Assembly (NCBI GenBank): GCA_003864495.1
Contig: PEDN01001352.1
Coordinates: 992,001-1,056,000 of the forward strand
DNA length: 64,000 nucleotides
From: Nemopilema nomurai
Lineage: Eukaryota; Cnidaria; Scyphozoa; Rhizostomeae; Rhizostomatidae
Direction of reading: 5' to 3'
The translations under genes were made by a program, and so were the position numbers. Under the pieces are notes generated by a model. It saw only the letters and a program-made list of their open reading frames with translations, had not been told where the DNA came from and ran no database searches. Positions 1 to 27,310 of this stretch are shown one piece after another; within the stretch, counting starts at the first letter, position 1; every line of letters begins with the position of its first letter.

Positions 1-3000
1 ATTTCATATATCTCACAAAATGTATCGGGGTTGGAAGAAAAAAATTTTTCCCTGCTTCGCGTGCTCAAACATCTTTAAGCTTAGCAACGCATACTTGTTC
101 AACAGTGCTTAGACTTGTCTTGTTACCAAATTCTACTTTGGAGACAATAGTGCTTTTTCATTTGTTCTGAAAGCTCAGTAAGCCTTTTGAAAGATGTCAG
201 TTGACTCCACCTATTTTAGTTACCAATGAAATGTCAGACTTGTTTGGTGAAAACAATCCCAACCTGTGCAATTTCTTCACACACCTGAACTGCATTGTTT
301 GTCACAAGAACTTTTCAGTGTTTTATTATTGCCTTCGTGATAACACTTCTGATTCCATTGTTATTCTGAATTTCTTGAGAAATACGCCAGGCCCCATATA
401 CGCGTGAATCACACTTATTAACAAAGGGGTTGCCCAGTACCTAAGAAAAACGCTAATGACATTCGTAGACTTTCTTACTGAAGCCTTGAATCTAAATAGG
501 GTCTAGTGATTCACACAAACGTGTTTACAACGTTTTCAGCTTGTGACTTTGACTGTAATCAGACAATGTCTCTCAACAGCATCAATGTAGCCACATCAAA
601 GACTGTCACATAGTGAGCAGAGTTGGTCTATCGAAACCATCCTTTAATCGAAAAGCTAACTTTATTAATGACGTCAGATTTCTTCTTTGGTTTACATCTG
701 ATACCGTTAGTGACGTATACGCCCGAATAATGTCAACCATTCTAGGCAATGTTATTTCGCGCGCGGCTAATGAAAAGTCATCAACACCATTCGAAATCGA
801 GCAGTCCTTTGTCAAGATTACGTATGACAAAATCTGTGACAAATCAGACGTGCGATTAAAGATACTAAAACATTACATTGGAGGCAAGAAGTGTTCAGTC
901 AGCTGGTAACTGCGCGAAACTTGGAGCAGCGCAAATATTTAAATCAAGATATACCAAAGTGGGATGAGCTTAGTTTAGAGGAGAGGCGTAAATTGCATCA
1001 ATAAAGGCAAATCGTGGATAAGTGGCATCCTCATCACTGCTACAAATTTCAATTAGTTAGGATAATAACCAGGGCTAGCCTTCCTTCACATCGAGAAAGG
1101 TGCACGAGCGAAAACACAAGTACCACAACATGTGCTGGAAGTTTGTGGAAATTACGGTCTCTTAGTTCCCTGTGGACCATGGTGCACAGACAATGTTCGG
1201 ATCCTTAAATGCCAGGTCTCTTTCTTGAGCATTTGGGGATTTTGGTCTCTTCCATCACATTCTATTCAATAACTACACGATCCACTCCAAGATTTTTTTA
1301 TTTACCAGAACAATGCTTTGAATGGACGCAGTTTTGAAAACCGAGCATAATTCGGTAATATGGTATAATTCCAAATGTGATTCCGACTGTCCGGAAAATA
1401 AACAGTAGGCGGGAAAAATCTTATGGCGGCTTCCGGTTCTGCGTATGCGAAAGGTCATTGTGCACCTATTGATTTTATATGAAAAATCATTTCTAATTTA
1501 AGTTGTCAAATTAAATGTCATAAATTTTTTAAAAGCAAGTTAGATATGACGACTCTCTTTATGGCACTTGGTTGAAGTATAATTTGTGTCCTTTGAGCAT
1601 GAATCGAGCACAGCGAAAATTCACAGTCCAGCTTTGGGCACCGTTTTGCTTGATCAAGTGTCAATGGAAAGTTTCACAATTGACTAGACAGAAATTAGGT
1701 TTAAATTCCATGGCCAACTAATAACTATTGCTGGAATACACTGCAAGTGTTTGTTGACGGACTTACCCATGGCTCCTAGGATCCGGCCCTCATGAAGCAA
1801 ATAAAGATACTGATAAATCGCCTGACTGACGGATTGTGCAGAAATGCTTCTACAGCTATGTAGAAACAGAATTAACGTGGCTATTTCTACATGAGAAGGC
1901 GTCAAAATAACATAAGGAACCCGTCTACTTCGATAATGGCAAAAGAAGATTGTAATAAGAGCCTGTAAGCAATTTCATATTAGGGGCCGCTGGTACGCAA
2001 ATAAAGCTTTTGCAAAAATCTCTGTTCAGTTATTATTACACCCATTGCCAGCCGTTCAGTAGATAATCAACCTTTCATTCGAGGTAGCAAGCCATTTTTA
2101 AGGCCTGCAGCCAAGAATATCTGGAGCAATAAGGCGCAAAATCTTTGTTTACTCTGAACATACTAACCATTTGAAACTTTCAGCTTTACGTTAATCATTT
2201 GTTTGATGATTTACCGAAACACACCTTGTCTGCATTAATCATTGCTCAAATGAAAGCAGTTTGTCAATAATGTTGAAAACTGATACATCTTCAATTCTTT
2301 AGTCCTCTGGTCACCAAACCAACCTGGTTTTGGCAGCCAGCCATAGCGGATGAGTTTGCTGCTCCACCTACCCTTCTAAAAAATGTAGTGGAAGGCCCTT
2401 CGTATCTCACCCCCAATCGTTATACATGGTTGACAGATCTTCGATGAAAGTGCAGACTTCCTAATTACTCTTCCATATCCAACAACTAGAGCTTATTATG
2501 AACAATAATAGACTTGTTCCACACGTGTCTTTATGCTTTGTTGGTATAACTGTGCTATTTTGTCTTTAAATGCACATCAACTTTGGTGTTCATCACATCA
2601 ACATCAACTTTGAATAGATCATGTCTACAGCTTTCCTCGATCAGTTGCCTCATTTCTCATGTGTAACTGGAATTGCAAAATCGTGCTCTACATTTAACAC
2701 ACTAAATGAAGTTCTCCTTTTGTTTAACAAACACTCAATAATCACCGGGCCGCAGTGCTTTATGAACTTTTGCTCTCGGACTAAAAAAATTGTTCATATA
2801 CACAATATGTTAATGTCCATCCAATAGGTGAGCTAACTCAACACTGGTGTTCAACATGTTTCTAAAGATCTTCCAATATAAGCGAAAATCCTGCAGTATA
2901 ATGAAATATGTACAAAACTCCGGTATAATATAAGTAAGCATTGTGGCCATGCTAAGAGAAGCCTGTCTGTGAAAAGAAGTCGAAAAGAAGGTCTTGATGA

Positions 3001-3400
3001 ATAGAGAAAGCAATTATGTCATACATTGCGAATAATAGAATGCACGAGAAAATGGCCTAGTATATGACGGGTGTAAGAGGCTGACCCTTGCATTGGATTC
3101 CTTGACTGCTCAGTGCTTTCCTTTTGATGGTGCTCTTTACGTGAATACAGTTTGCTGAATTTCGTTTCTGTGAAAGATTTACAGTGTTTTCCTAATCCCA
3201 AGGCAGAAAGTTGTTTTCAAGCATCAATTTTGGGTTGACAAGTACATTCCTACTGATCCTGGCACATTCCAAGTGTCACATTTTAATGCCTTCATTATCA
3301 ACGCGATTAAACTCAGAAACGGATTCAGTATAACCTTCAATCTTTGCAAAGAAGAAAACAGATCCCCTCATATGATTAATGATTTGAAGGTGTAAGCATT
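1..3400. other. No recognisable conserved gene
   Basis: AT-rich DNA with short open frames in all frames. None starts with a convincing initiation context, shows a known domain, or links by splice sites to another exon. The one stretch that stands out is 613-1004 (+), listed separately. I see no RNA gene or long repeat here. It may be intergenic or part of introns of an unseen gene. Confidence 0.4.
613..1004 (+). pseudogene. Unidentified frameshifted coding-like remnant
   Basis: Two overlapping plus-strand frames look like one broken coding stretch. The first is open from about 613 to a stop at 907-909. The second is open from 870 to a TAA at 1002-1004 and reads as a charged, helical tail rich in Glu, Arg, Lys and Leu. 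Joining them needs a single frame change between 870 and 906. There is no ATG at the head of the first frame, so it could also be an internal exon. I recognise no family. A mobile-element or gene-fragment relic is one reading; chance is another, since the opposite strand is also open over 606-842. Confidence 0.2.
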
Positions 3401-3700
3401 TATTTTGGATATAGTAAGCATGGGATGTTACGCGCGTCTGCCGCAAAACAATTGGTGCCGTGACCCAATGACGAGTGTGTGACACAGCCGTTCTTCAGAG
3501 AAGAAGACAAAAGAAGCTTTCAGATCAGAGTGGCTTTGCTGAGAGGAGAAGAACGTTAAATAAGCCCCAAAAGAAACTGCGTTAAGCGCGAGTGTTGATG
3601 GGGAATCCACATTGTCCATACATGCATAATTTGTGCTGGGATCAGACCCAAAGGCAGGTACCTTACTACCCACGTACTAGTGTCACGCAGCGCGTACTTC
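3401..3700 (+). mobile_element. Possible LTR-retroelement remnant with tRNA primer-binding site
   Basis: At 3453-3465 the plus strand reads TGGTGCCGTGACC, the complement of a tRNA 3' end finishing in CCA. It directly follows a CA dinucleotide at 3449-3450. LTR retrotransposons place the primer-binding site one to a few bases after a 5' LTR ending in CA, so the geometry fits. No second LTR, polypurine tract, gag or pol frame can be seen nearby, so this is at best a degraded fragment. A chance match is possible. Confidence 0.3.
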
Positions 3701-5690
3701 ATTCGAGAATAAATTAGCAGCAATACACTTTCACTTGGTTTTTGAATATATATCCCAGATTATCCCCGCTTGAAGGAAGTCACTGTATAAGAGTTGGACC
3801 TATCGTTGGATCCGCTATGATAATATTTAAAAGAGCCGTCTGGTGAAGGTGACGTTTGTTAGCAAGTGCCCTCTTTGATTTCCACTTCCCACAATCTCAC
3901 GCTGCTTCATAAAGCAAGATGGCTCTCAACACTGTCTTTGATAGAAGTAAACGAATGCATCTTGTGTATGACCCTGTCTACACCGGACGGACTTCACTGG
4001 CTTTTGGGCGAATTCTAATATGAAACTGTTCGTGCTTTGGAGTGGCAGGAGCCGATCTCTCGTTAATCATCACTCAGTTCGCTATTTCCAACAGGATCTG
4101 ATCTTTTGCTTTCTGCAAGACTGAAGCATTAGGTGAATCCTAATGCAAGCGTTTCATCTACATAAAACAACACACAATAGACTGATAGCGGCCTTTTTGA
4201 GTCGATTCCTCTTTTTGTTGAAAGCCAGCAACTTGTCGCTGACCTGAATCAAGCTTTGACGATTTCTTTTTGCTATCTGTTGACAAGCAATAGACGGATG
4301 TTTAATTCGCATTTGCTACTCGTGATCTGATCGTTGGCAAAGGACATTAATTATTCCCTTGAAGGAATATCTGCGCTATATTCATATTCAAGAAAATATC
4401 TCTTAATCGACTGAGTCAGATAGCTGCGCCATGCAATAGAAAATACCCGTCTTTTAAGCGGCCACTCCTATAGCGGCAGAAAGCTCAGTCTTTTATTAAT
4501 GACATGTTCGCTGCGCGATGAATATTCTCTCGATGAACCATGCACTGACTCCACAAAGATTGCTCCAAACCTTCTTCTATGCTAAGAGTATCTGTTGAGG
4601 AATTAACTCTTAAAACACATCAACTTAGCATTGAGGAATTTAAACACACGAATGAGGTGGAATGAAGACTCCCGTTAAGCAAGTTACCAACATAATATGC
4701 AACGTCAAACGCTACCTTTCATATTTTTCTTGTTCTTGCAAAGTGTACCACAACTAAAAAGATAAACAATAATTACCAACAATAATCAATATTAATCAAT
4801 AATAGCTTTGAACTTGTGTCATTTACTAGATCATTCACGTGTAATTTATTGGATTTTCCATTAAAAACACTTCGCACAGAGTCTCTCTTACAAAGCCCAA
4901 CAGAAAATGAAATCGTGAAACGGTATATATCTCAATAATTTCTTTTTTGCCTTCACTGCTTTTTGCAGGAGTGTCATTCTTTGCGGAGGAATGAATATGG
5001 CCGATGCACAATGCTGTCCTAAAAAGGCCTAGGTTCGAACCGAGGTTTCAGTTGCATCACGGCACCGAAGAAGATTTGAAACTCTTTCCAGGATGCCGTT
5101 CGAAATTCTGAGGAGCGCTATTTCCGTACACAAGCAGATGGTCTTAAACATTGTCTGGGTAGTTGAATGGATTCATGCACGTGCCCATCAGGATTCAAGA
5201 CGAACTTAAACAAGTTCAAACGAGACTGCTGGAAGAAAAAGGTACCATGAGCCTCTAATAGCAAGGGTCAATGCTATTATGCACATGATGATGCACCTAC
5301 GCAGCTAAACTTTGGCTGCCACGACCTGTCTGATCTAAATTTCTGCCCGTGTTCTCGCACGCACGCTTGTGCTCTATAATGTTTGCTCACATAATCGCTA
5401 TTGCGCTATCGCTGGTCTTTTTCATTTTTTCTTTTCTTTTCTCGTTTGCATAATTGATCCCTGTTCTTTTTAATGCTTTACTCCTCTGACTGCATGTTAT
5501 CGTACACTCATATTGCATTTTCATATAGTTTAATCAAAAAATCAGTACGATTCTAAAGTTATCAACGTAGAGCACTGTCTTTGAAACTTCTATTGTAAAC
5601 AGATAGATACAACGCGGCAACGAGGCTGATACATCGCGTCTAGCAATGCCCTGATACAAGACTTTTCCACTCCGCTGGCTGATTACGCAC
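3701..5690. other. No gene recognised
   Basis: AT-rich sequence without a convincing exon on either strand. A short tRNA B-box-like string at about 5032-5041 has no matching A-box at the right distance and is not called. Confidence 0.4.
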
Positions 5691-5830
5691 GCCAGCGCCT
5701 ATTGCGTCACAAAGCGCTACGTCTTTGCGTCGCCTCTATAAACAACAACCGGAATGATATCGCGGCTGAGCAGTCTCTAGTCTCGGCCTCCTGACCCAAC
5801 GCGTACACTGAGAAGTGAGCAAGCATGCTT
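5691..5830 (+). promoter_or_regulatory. Orphan TATA-type promoter candidate
   Basis: A GC-richer island in AT-rich surroundings. It contains an ATF/CRE-like TGCGTCAC at 5703-5710 and a TATA-like CTATAAAC at 5736-5743. I find no convincing coding exon downstream. It could belong to a non-coding transcript, a mobile element or an unrecognised gene. Confidence 0.2.
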
Positions 5831-8800
5831 TTGTGAGAAATGTTTTTCTGCCAATAGGATAAAATCACTTTTCGATTGAACAGTCAGGATTAGCCTTTTC
5901 GCTCTTACTGCGTATGGAAAATTGTCAGGAATTATCTGCCAATGTGCCGACTATGCTTAACAACATTAGAATCGTTAATTATTTATATGGACGATCCATG
6001 TGCTTAATTGCAAAAGGCATATCAGATAAGCTTTGGAATTTTCACCTGTGTAAGCGTGAAAAGAGCATAGGGATTGGGAGGAGTGTGTGATAAAACTTTG
6101 AAAGCTGCAGTGTGGATATCTATGCACACGTGTAGTACACAATACTGTGAATGCTTTTATAGAGACCAGCTCCAGATAACATAAATCAGCATGAACTGCT
6201 TTCTTTAAAATTGATTTATTTCAGCGATTTAAAATAACAGATTGTGGTTAGTACTATAAAGGAAATCCCTTTGCATATCTTAGTTAGAAGGGTGTGATTG
6301 AAAAGAACAAGTGCGTGGCAGCCAAAGCATCATCTATTCATTCAAATTAGACATTCTCGTAGAATTTCTAAAAGAAAAGATTAGGAAGATCAATTGGGTT
6401 TTTCGAGAGACAATGAGGAATTAATATGTATTTCCCCGATTACTTTCGAATCACCCGCAGCACTCCATGTCAAATGTCACCCACAAGAACGCAGCCTTTT
6501 ATTTATTCTACATACACTATTTTACTCTCACCTGTTCTATCCTTCAAGCCTTCAAAGAGAGCTTGGAATAACTAAGAGGTAATCATTTGTCCTTTCCAAT
6601 TCAAACCTATAGACATAACAAAGTCAACTGTTTTCCTCACTTTATACCCCTGGCGTTTCTGTAGTATCAAATGAATTCAAATGCAAAGTCTTTGTAGTAA
6701 GCACTGTCTGAATGAGGAAGAGGGAGGAGGCGACCACAAAAATGCTACCAGTGTTCCAGTGTACCAAAAGATTTGGCAAACATTGCAGGTCTATACCCAT
6801 AAAAACCCCGCCAATTTTATTGCAACACAAAGATAAAAGTATCCTACGTGATCTAGTAAGTAGATTTTGCAGCCCCTAGAACTTTCATTAACTCTTTGAA
6901 AGTGCTGCTCAAATCAAGCTTTGGACAATAGCCAAAACAAAGATTATTGGTGCAACTGTTAGCGTTTTACTTTCTACTACTCAAGCTGTTCAAGATACAG
7001 TTTTCAACTTATACCGTTCTCATAAGCATTTTATAAAAGCTTTTTTCAACAGTGTATGCATGTAAACACGGTTGTATCTCGACTTGTTGACATGCAAGAA
7101 CTGAGCAGTGCGAATAGGCCTTGATAAGCATTTCACTTCAGAGGGGCCGTTTGTGATATCCTAATTAGTTTAGAGTCTGGTATCTCGTTATCTGCTCAAC
7201 AAGTATAATTTGAAACTGACAAGGCTCGAGTCTCTCCAAGGCATTACTGTGTTTAGTTGAAATTGTTATCTAAACACTGCTATGCTTGAGAGAAGTGGCG
7301 CCATGGAGCCACAACCGATAAGTAAGCTATGCCAGGCATCAAGTTTGCTCACTCGAGAAGCGTCCGTTGAAAACAATACCCCTAGAAGTAATAAATCTGT
7401 TCATAGGCTTTTGTATGAAGCATGTAGTAACGTTTTTACCATTATAAAGAATACGTGATTCCTATAGAATGCAAGGAGTTTGCTGGTTTATTGACCGAAT
7501 AGGAAAGAATCGTATTTATTTTATATTCATCATACAGTATAAGCTGTAAATATGGCATCTAAAAGGATACGAAAATGATTGAGAAAATTTAAAATAAATT
7601 GCTTTTCTTCAGGATAAGAGCTCGCATGGAAATGATTCTTCAGAGCTTTTAATGCATCTTTTTCAGACATGGCATAAAATGTGTTGTTAAACTTAGTACC
7701 TTTTAAGAGTTGCAAACCTGACTTGAGTCTGAAGGGAGGATTTTGCAGAGTAACCTCGAAATGAGCAAAAGTAGGCAGGCATCGACGGGGCGAGGAGGCA
7801 GGTAGTTTAACCATCAGAGAACTTCAGAGGATATTAATAGGAATTCTGCTCAGTTGATATGTCTAGCTATCTTCAGTATTTACTTTGCAATATTTAGTTT
7901 GCAAACAGACTTTCGATTGAGTATGAGCCGTATCTATAAACGACGAGATGCCATTCCACATATTGATACCAGTTATGACAACACGGTTTGCATCTGGTTT
8001 GAGCTAATTACTAAACAAAGAATACCCAGATTTTTCTTGGCATGATTTGTTTTCAATCGAAATAATTGAAACACATCATCAAAATACAAAAAACTGGGGA
8101 TTATGTGATCCTTTGGAATATGACAAATCTAGCTTGTTCTTTTTTAGTCTAATCTTGGTTTGCGATTTGTTATTTTAAATTATTTTTATTTCAGGCAAGC
8201 TCCTAAATGCATGCATTGCAGAGGCTAGGTTAGATTAAGATGCCTTTGTTAAAAAGTGGGCTAATTTAAAATTTGCAATCAGTATCTTTTTCAGCATGTA
8301 CCCACACTAACGCTGATTCTAGTTGAATTTTCATTTGCGCTCAAATGCACGGTGGTTGCTCCAATTCAAAACACAATGAATCATAAATGACTACGCAGCA
8401 TCTTGAAACCACAATACCTTTGGGCAAGTTTCTGGTGAGGAGCATACATAACGCATGCATTTGGGTTATCCATGTTTAAGGAAGTTTGTAATCAAGTCTT
8501 TTAGCGTTTATATGCAGGACGTAACGAAATTATGCGCGCAACTGTTGAAAGCAGATGGGACCGAAAACTAACAGAATGTTATATGAAGTGCTGTTACAAA
8601 AACGTTTCGCACTTTCTTATTTCGCACTCATTGGGTGCTCAACAAATTCGTGTTACTTTTCAAATACATTTTGAATAGATTTGAAAGAATTATATTTTTA
8701 CTCCTGCATTGAGTCCTTGTCATTTAGATATTTAAGATTTGAAAGGTCTATGTTTAAAAAAAGCTTTCAGAGTGTATGTGTCTGCAGTGCTTGTAGTCAA

Positions 8801-10320
8801 CAATTCCAGCACCAAGTTGTTCAGCTTCTACATGCAATCCCCAGAAAAAATGCTACAATTGCTATGATTGTTAAAAGTATTCTTTGATTTTCAGAGTGGT
8901 CACCTGTGGAGAAATTCGTCTTTCCATAGACCTAGAAGTCCTTAGTTCTAGGTTGCAAGAGGCATGATTTGTTTATGAAATAACAACACGTTCTTCTTAG
9001 CTATCCACGCTCCCATGCTTACGAAGCTGTTACCGTGGAAACCTGAACTGTAGACGGGGAACTTTAAGCTCGCAGAAGGAATGTTTCAGACGTTGGTTTT
9101 GATAAATATTGTTTTAAAGGCCATTATTTCTCGAAATGTTTGCCAGGTTTCTATTCATGGACGGCCAAAAAACGTTGAAAGGAAAAGTAACACGTGCCGG
9201 AGCTTTGGAATGAGGGCTGCTATGTAAGCAATTCGAAACTTTTAATTTGATTCGACTAAGACTCTGCAAAGATTAATAGCTCGAAGATTAGCACTAGAAA
9301 CTATCAAATATTTGCTTACACGTGCTGCTGAAAAAGACTGCGATAGAATACAAATCTGGTTCTCTAGCAACTTTGGATGGTTTTATCATCAGAATGTTGA
9401 ATCAAGCCATTAAAACGATCAAATAACGTCACGGTCTTTTTATCAATTTTGGAAGCAAATGAATTTTAACAGTTGGAAACCAAATTTGCGTCAATCGTTG
9501 AAAAAACAACACGTCATCTGGACTTAAAGTTCTCTGTCTGCATGGCACAGATAGGGCGTTTTCTTAAATGTAAATATGCTTAAAGCATTAACTCATCTAT
9601 GTGCTCGAGTCTTTTCTCTATCCCATGTATCTAGCTGTTTTGGTCATAACAGCGTAAGTAGCCAAATATGGAATGAATTTCCAAAGAACCATCTTCAATA
9701 AAGTAATAAGCATTTCGATAGCAAGACTTGACATTTCTGGAAAGAATTAACTGTGTAAAGTTTATTATTTTTTATGGTTCTAATAGATATTCCTCTCTAT
9801 AATGCGATTTCCCCATGCTCTTCATGGTAAAAATCTGGAGAGATATCGAATATCACCAGCAAACTCTCTTGCTTTCACGCCTTCCTTCCCAACTTCGTAT
9901 TCTTTGAAATTTTCTTCACCTTTCAATTTAGAAGCATTTATTTGGAATGACACATTTGTTATTTCTGACGCCTCGAATCTCTGCCCGAAAGTTGATTGAG
10001 CTGCCCACCTTTCTTAGCTTTCATAGCATCAGTTAATGTTCAAGGTTGCTCTTTTATGTCTCTTCTAAGTGCTTTATAATTCTTCCAACGTGCACCTTGC
10101 TGGACGTAAGTCTGTTGAAGTAAAATTGAGCCGTTTTATATTTATTGTGCTCTTTTTTTAGACATGTAACGACATGTAATATGCTCTTTCAGACATCCAA
10201 CAGATAGCAGCAGAGAAAGACGAGAGAGTCCAGAGAAAGTTGCAATCTTCCTCCGGCTGCAATTTTTATAATTCAAACATTCCTCATTATCACTTCAAAA
10301 CTAACATATTTTCACAATTA
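5831..10320. other. No recognisable gene
   Basis: AT-rich sequence. The longest frame with protein-like composition is on the minus strand at 7530-7814, about 94 codons, Phe/Leu/Lys-rich. It has no family resemblance and no visible splice partners, so it is not called as a gene. Confidence 0.4.
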
Positions 10321-10345
10321 CTTTTATTGTTTATAATAAAAATTA

Positions 10346-10663
10346 CTAATAAACTTCCTCTCCGGCTCCCAGCCGTGGTGCCGTAAAACTTTCTGGAATC
10401 TGGGTAGCAGATTTTGCTGGAAAAGTCAAACCCTTTGAAATCCCGTTCCAGAATATACTTAAAGCCCTAGCAATAGTATATCCACCGTGATAAGAGTTAT
10501 TTGAGCTGGTTGTGTGGATAAACTGTAGAACACGCGAGGTCGGTTTAGTTTCTGGACGATTTAGAAAAATGGCTTTCGTTAATATTATTGTGAAACATGT
10601 AAAAAAAGTACACGGAGAGTTTCCCAGTCCTCTTGAAAATGCAACGACTTGAGGAATCACCAT
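10346..10663 (-). CDS. Hypothetical small protein or terminal exon
   Basis: An uninterrupted minus-strand frame of 105 codons starting with ATG. A canonical AATAAA on the same strand (plus coordinates 10323-10328) follows 18 bases after the stop, which is the main reason to take it seriously. The predicted product has a hydrophobic stretch near residues 20-35 and a Ser/Asn-rich middle. I recognise no domain. It could be a single-exon gene, the last exon of a larger gene, or chance. Transcript data would decide. Confidence 0.22.
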   Translation of the reverse strand: MVIPQVVAFSRGLGNSPCTFFTCFTIILTKAIFLNRPETKPTSRVLQFIHTTSSNNSYHGGYTIARALSIFWNGISKGLTFPAKSATQIPESFTAPRLGAGEEVY

Positions 10664-11388
10664 TTATTTATTGACCCTGACCCAACAGTATGCTTTTGCC
10701 GTAAAACAGGTCTAAAGTAAGCCCTGAGATCTTTGAACAGAATGAAAAAAGTGAACTCATGATAAGGAGAACATTGTTGAGGAATACAAAGAATTAGTGA
10801 TACACGGAAACAAATTCTAAGTGATAAAGCTGTTTTTTCGCAAGGTGCCTCGTTTCACACTGCAACACAAGCCAAAATGATTTTGGCTTAAAAGGACCAA
10901 AATGCCTCAGGCTTTTTGCCATTAAATATTCTTGTACAGCACAAGTCTTGTTTCGTGAGCTCTTGAAAATCACTGGTGTTGCTAAAACAGTAGTGCATTC
11001 CTACGGGACAAAACATGCTAGGGTTTTTAAAGTGAGAATAGCTTCTTCTGAGAAACTGAGAAAAAAGCTTCTTCTTCCAGATCACCTGGACTGACCAGAA
11101 AAATCACTTGCAAATTAACACCCGTCAACAACTGTTTGCTAGGATCTTGCCACGAATTTTTTAAATGCAGATAAACATTATTTCGGTTACATCTCAAGAG
11201 TAGATAAAAGTACAAGATTGAAGTAGCAATATAGAACTAGCTTTTCATTCCACTAGTGTTTTATAAAGGTCCCTCAGCCTTGAGAGAAAACAAAGTTCTA
11301 AAATAAAATATATCCTTAATAAACTTTGTTATTTTAACATAGTAACGAAAAAAAACTTCGTAACGTGCTACCTCAGGAAACCCATTTC

Positions 11389-11400
11389 TGCGCATGCGCA
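11389..11400 (+). promoter_or_regulatory. NRF-1-like palindromic promoter site of the poly(A) polymerase gene
   Basis: The sequence TGCGCATGCGCA is a perfect palindrome matching the NRF-1 consensus. It lies about 320 bp upstream of the poly(A) polymerase start codon. NRF-1 sites are common in TATA-less housekeeping promoters of animals, which suits this gene. The factor is inferred from the motif only. Confidence 0.5.
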
Positions 11401-11720
11401 CTAGAAGTGTTGAGCGGCAATTTGTATTGGATCGACTGCCCAGCCACGCTAGGTTGCAGTGATTCAAAGCTGAACTTGGAAAAAATATTTTTTAAAGCAA
11501 AAAGGTTGTAGAAGTTTCAGTGTAAGGGAAGTTTCCTGGATAATTGGTGTGATTTTTATTGGCTTTGTGTGCTGCAAGACTCCTACGAGCGTGGGAATGT
11601 GGTCATTTTGTGCCGGGAATTAGGCCCACAATTACAACGGTATGCCCAAATAGCCACAGCATCAATTGATGGTTAACTCTGATTGGAAATTTGCAGAATT
11701 TCACAGCGTGGGGCTGCAAA

Positions 11721-27310
<15,590 letters not shown>

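Noticed and set aside
5020..5060. tRNA B-box-like GGTTCGAACC
   Set aside because: No A-box or cloverleaf partner is visible at the right distance.
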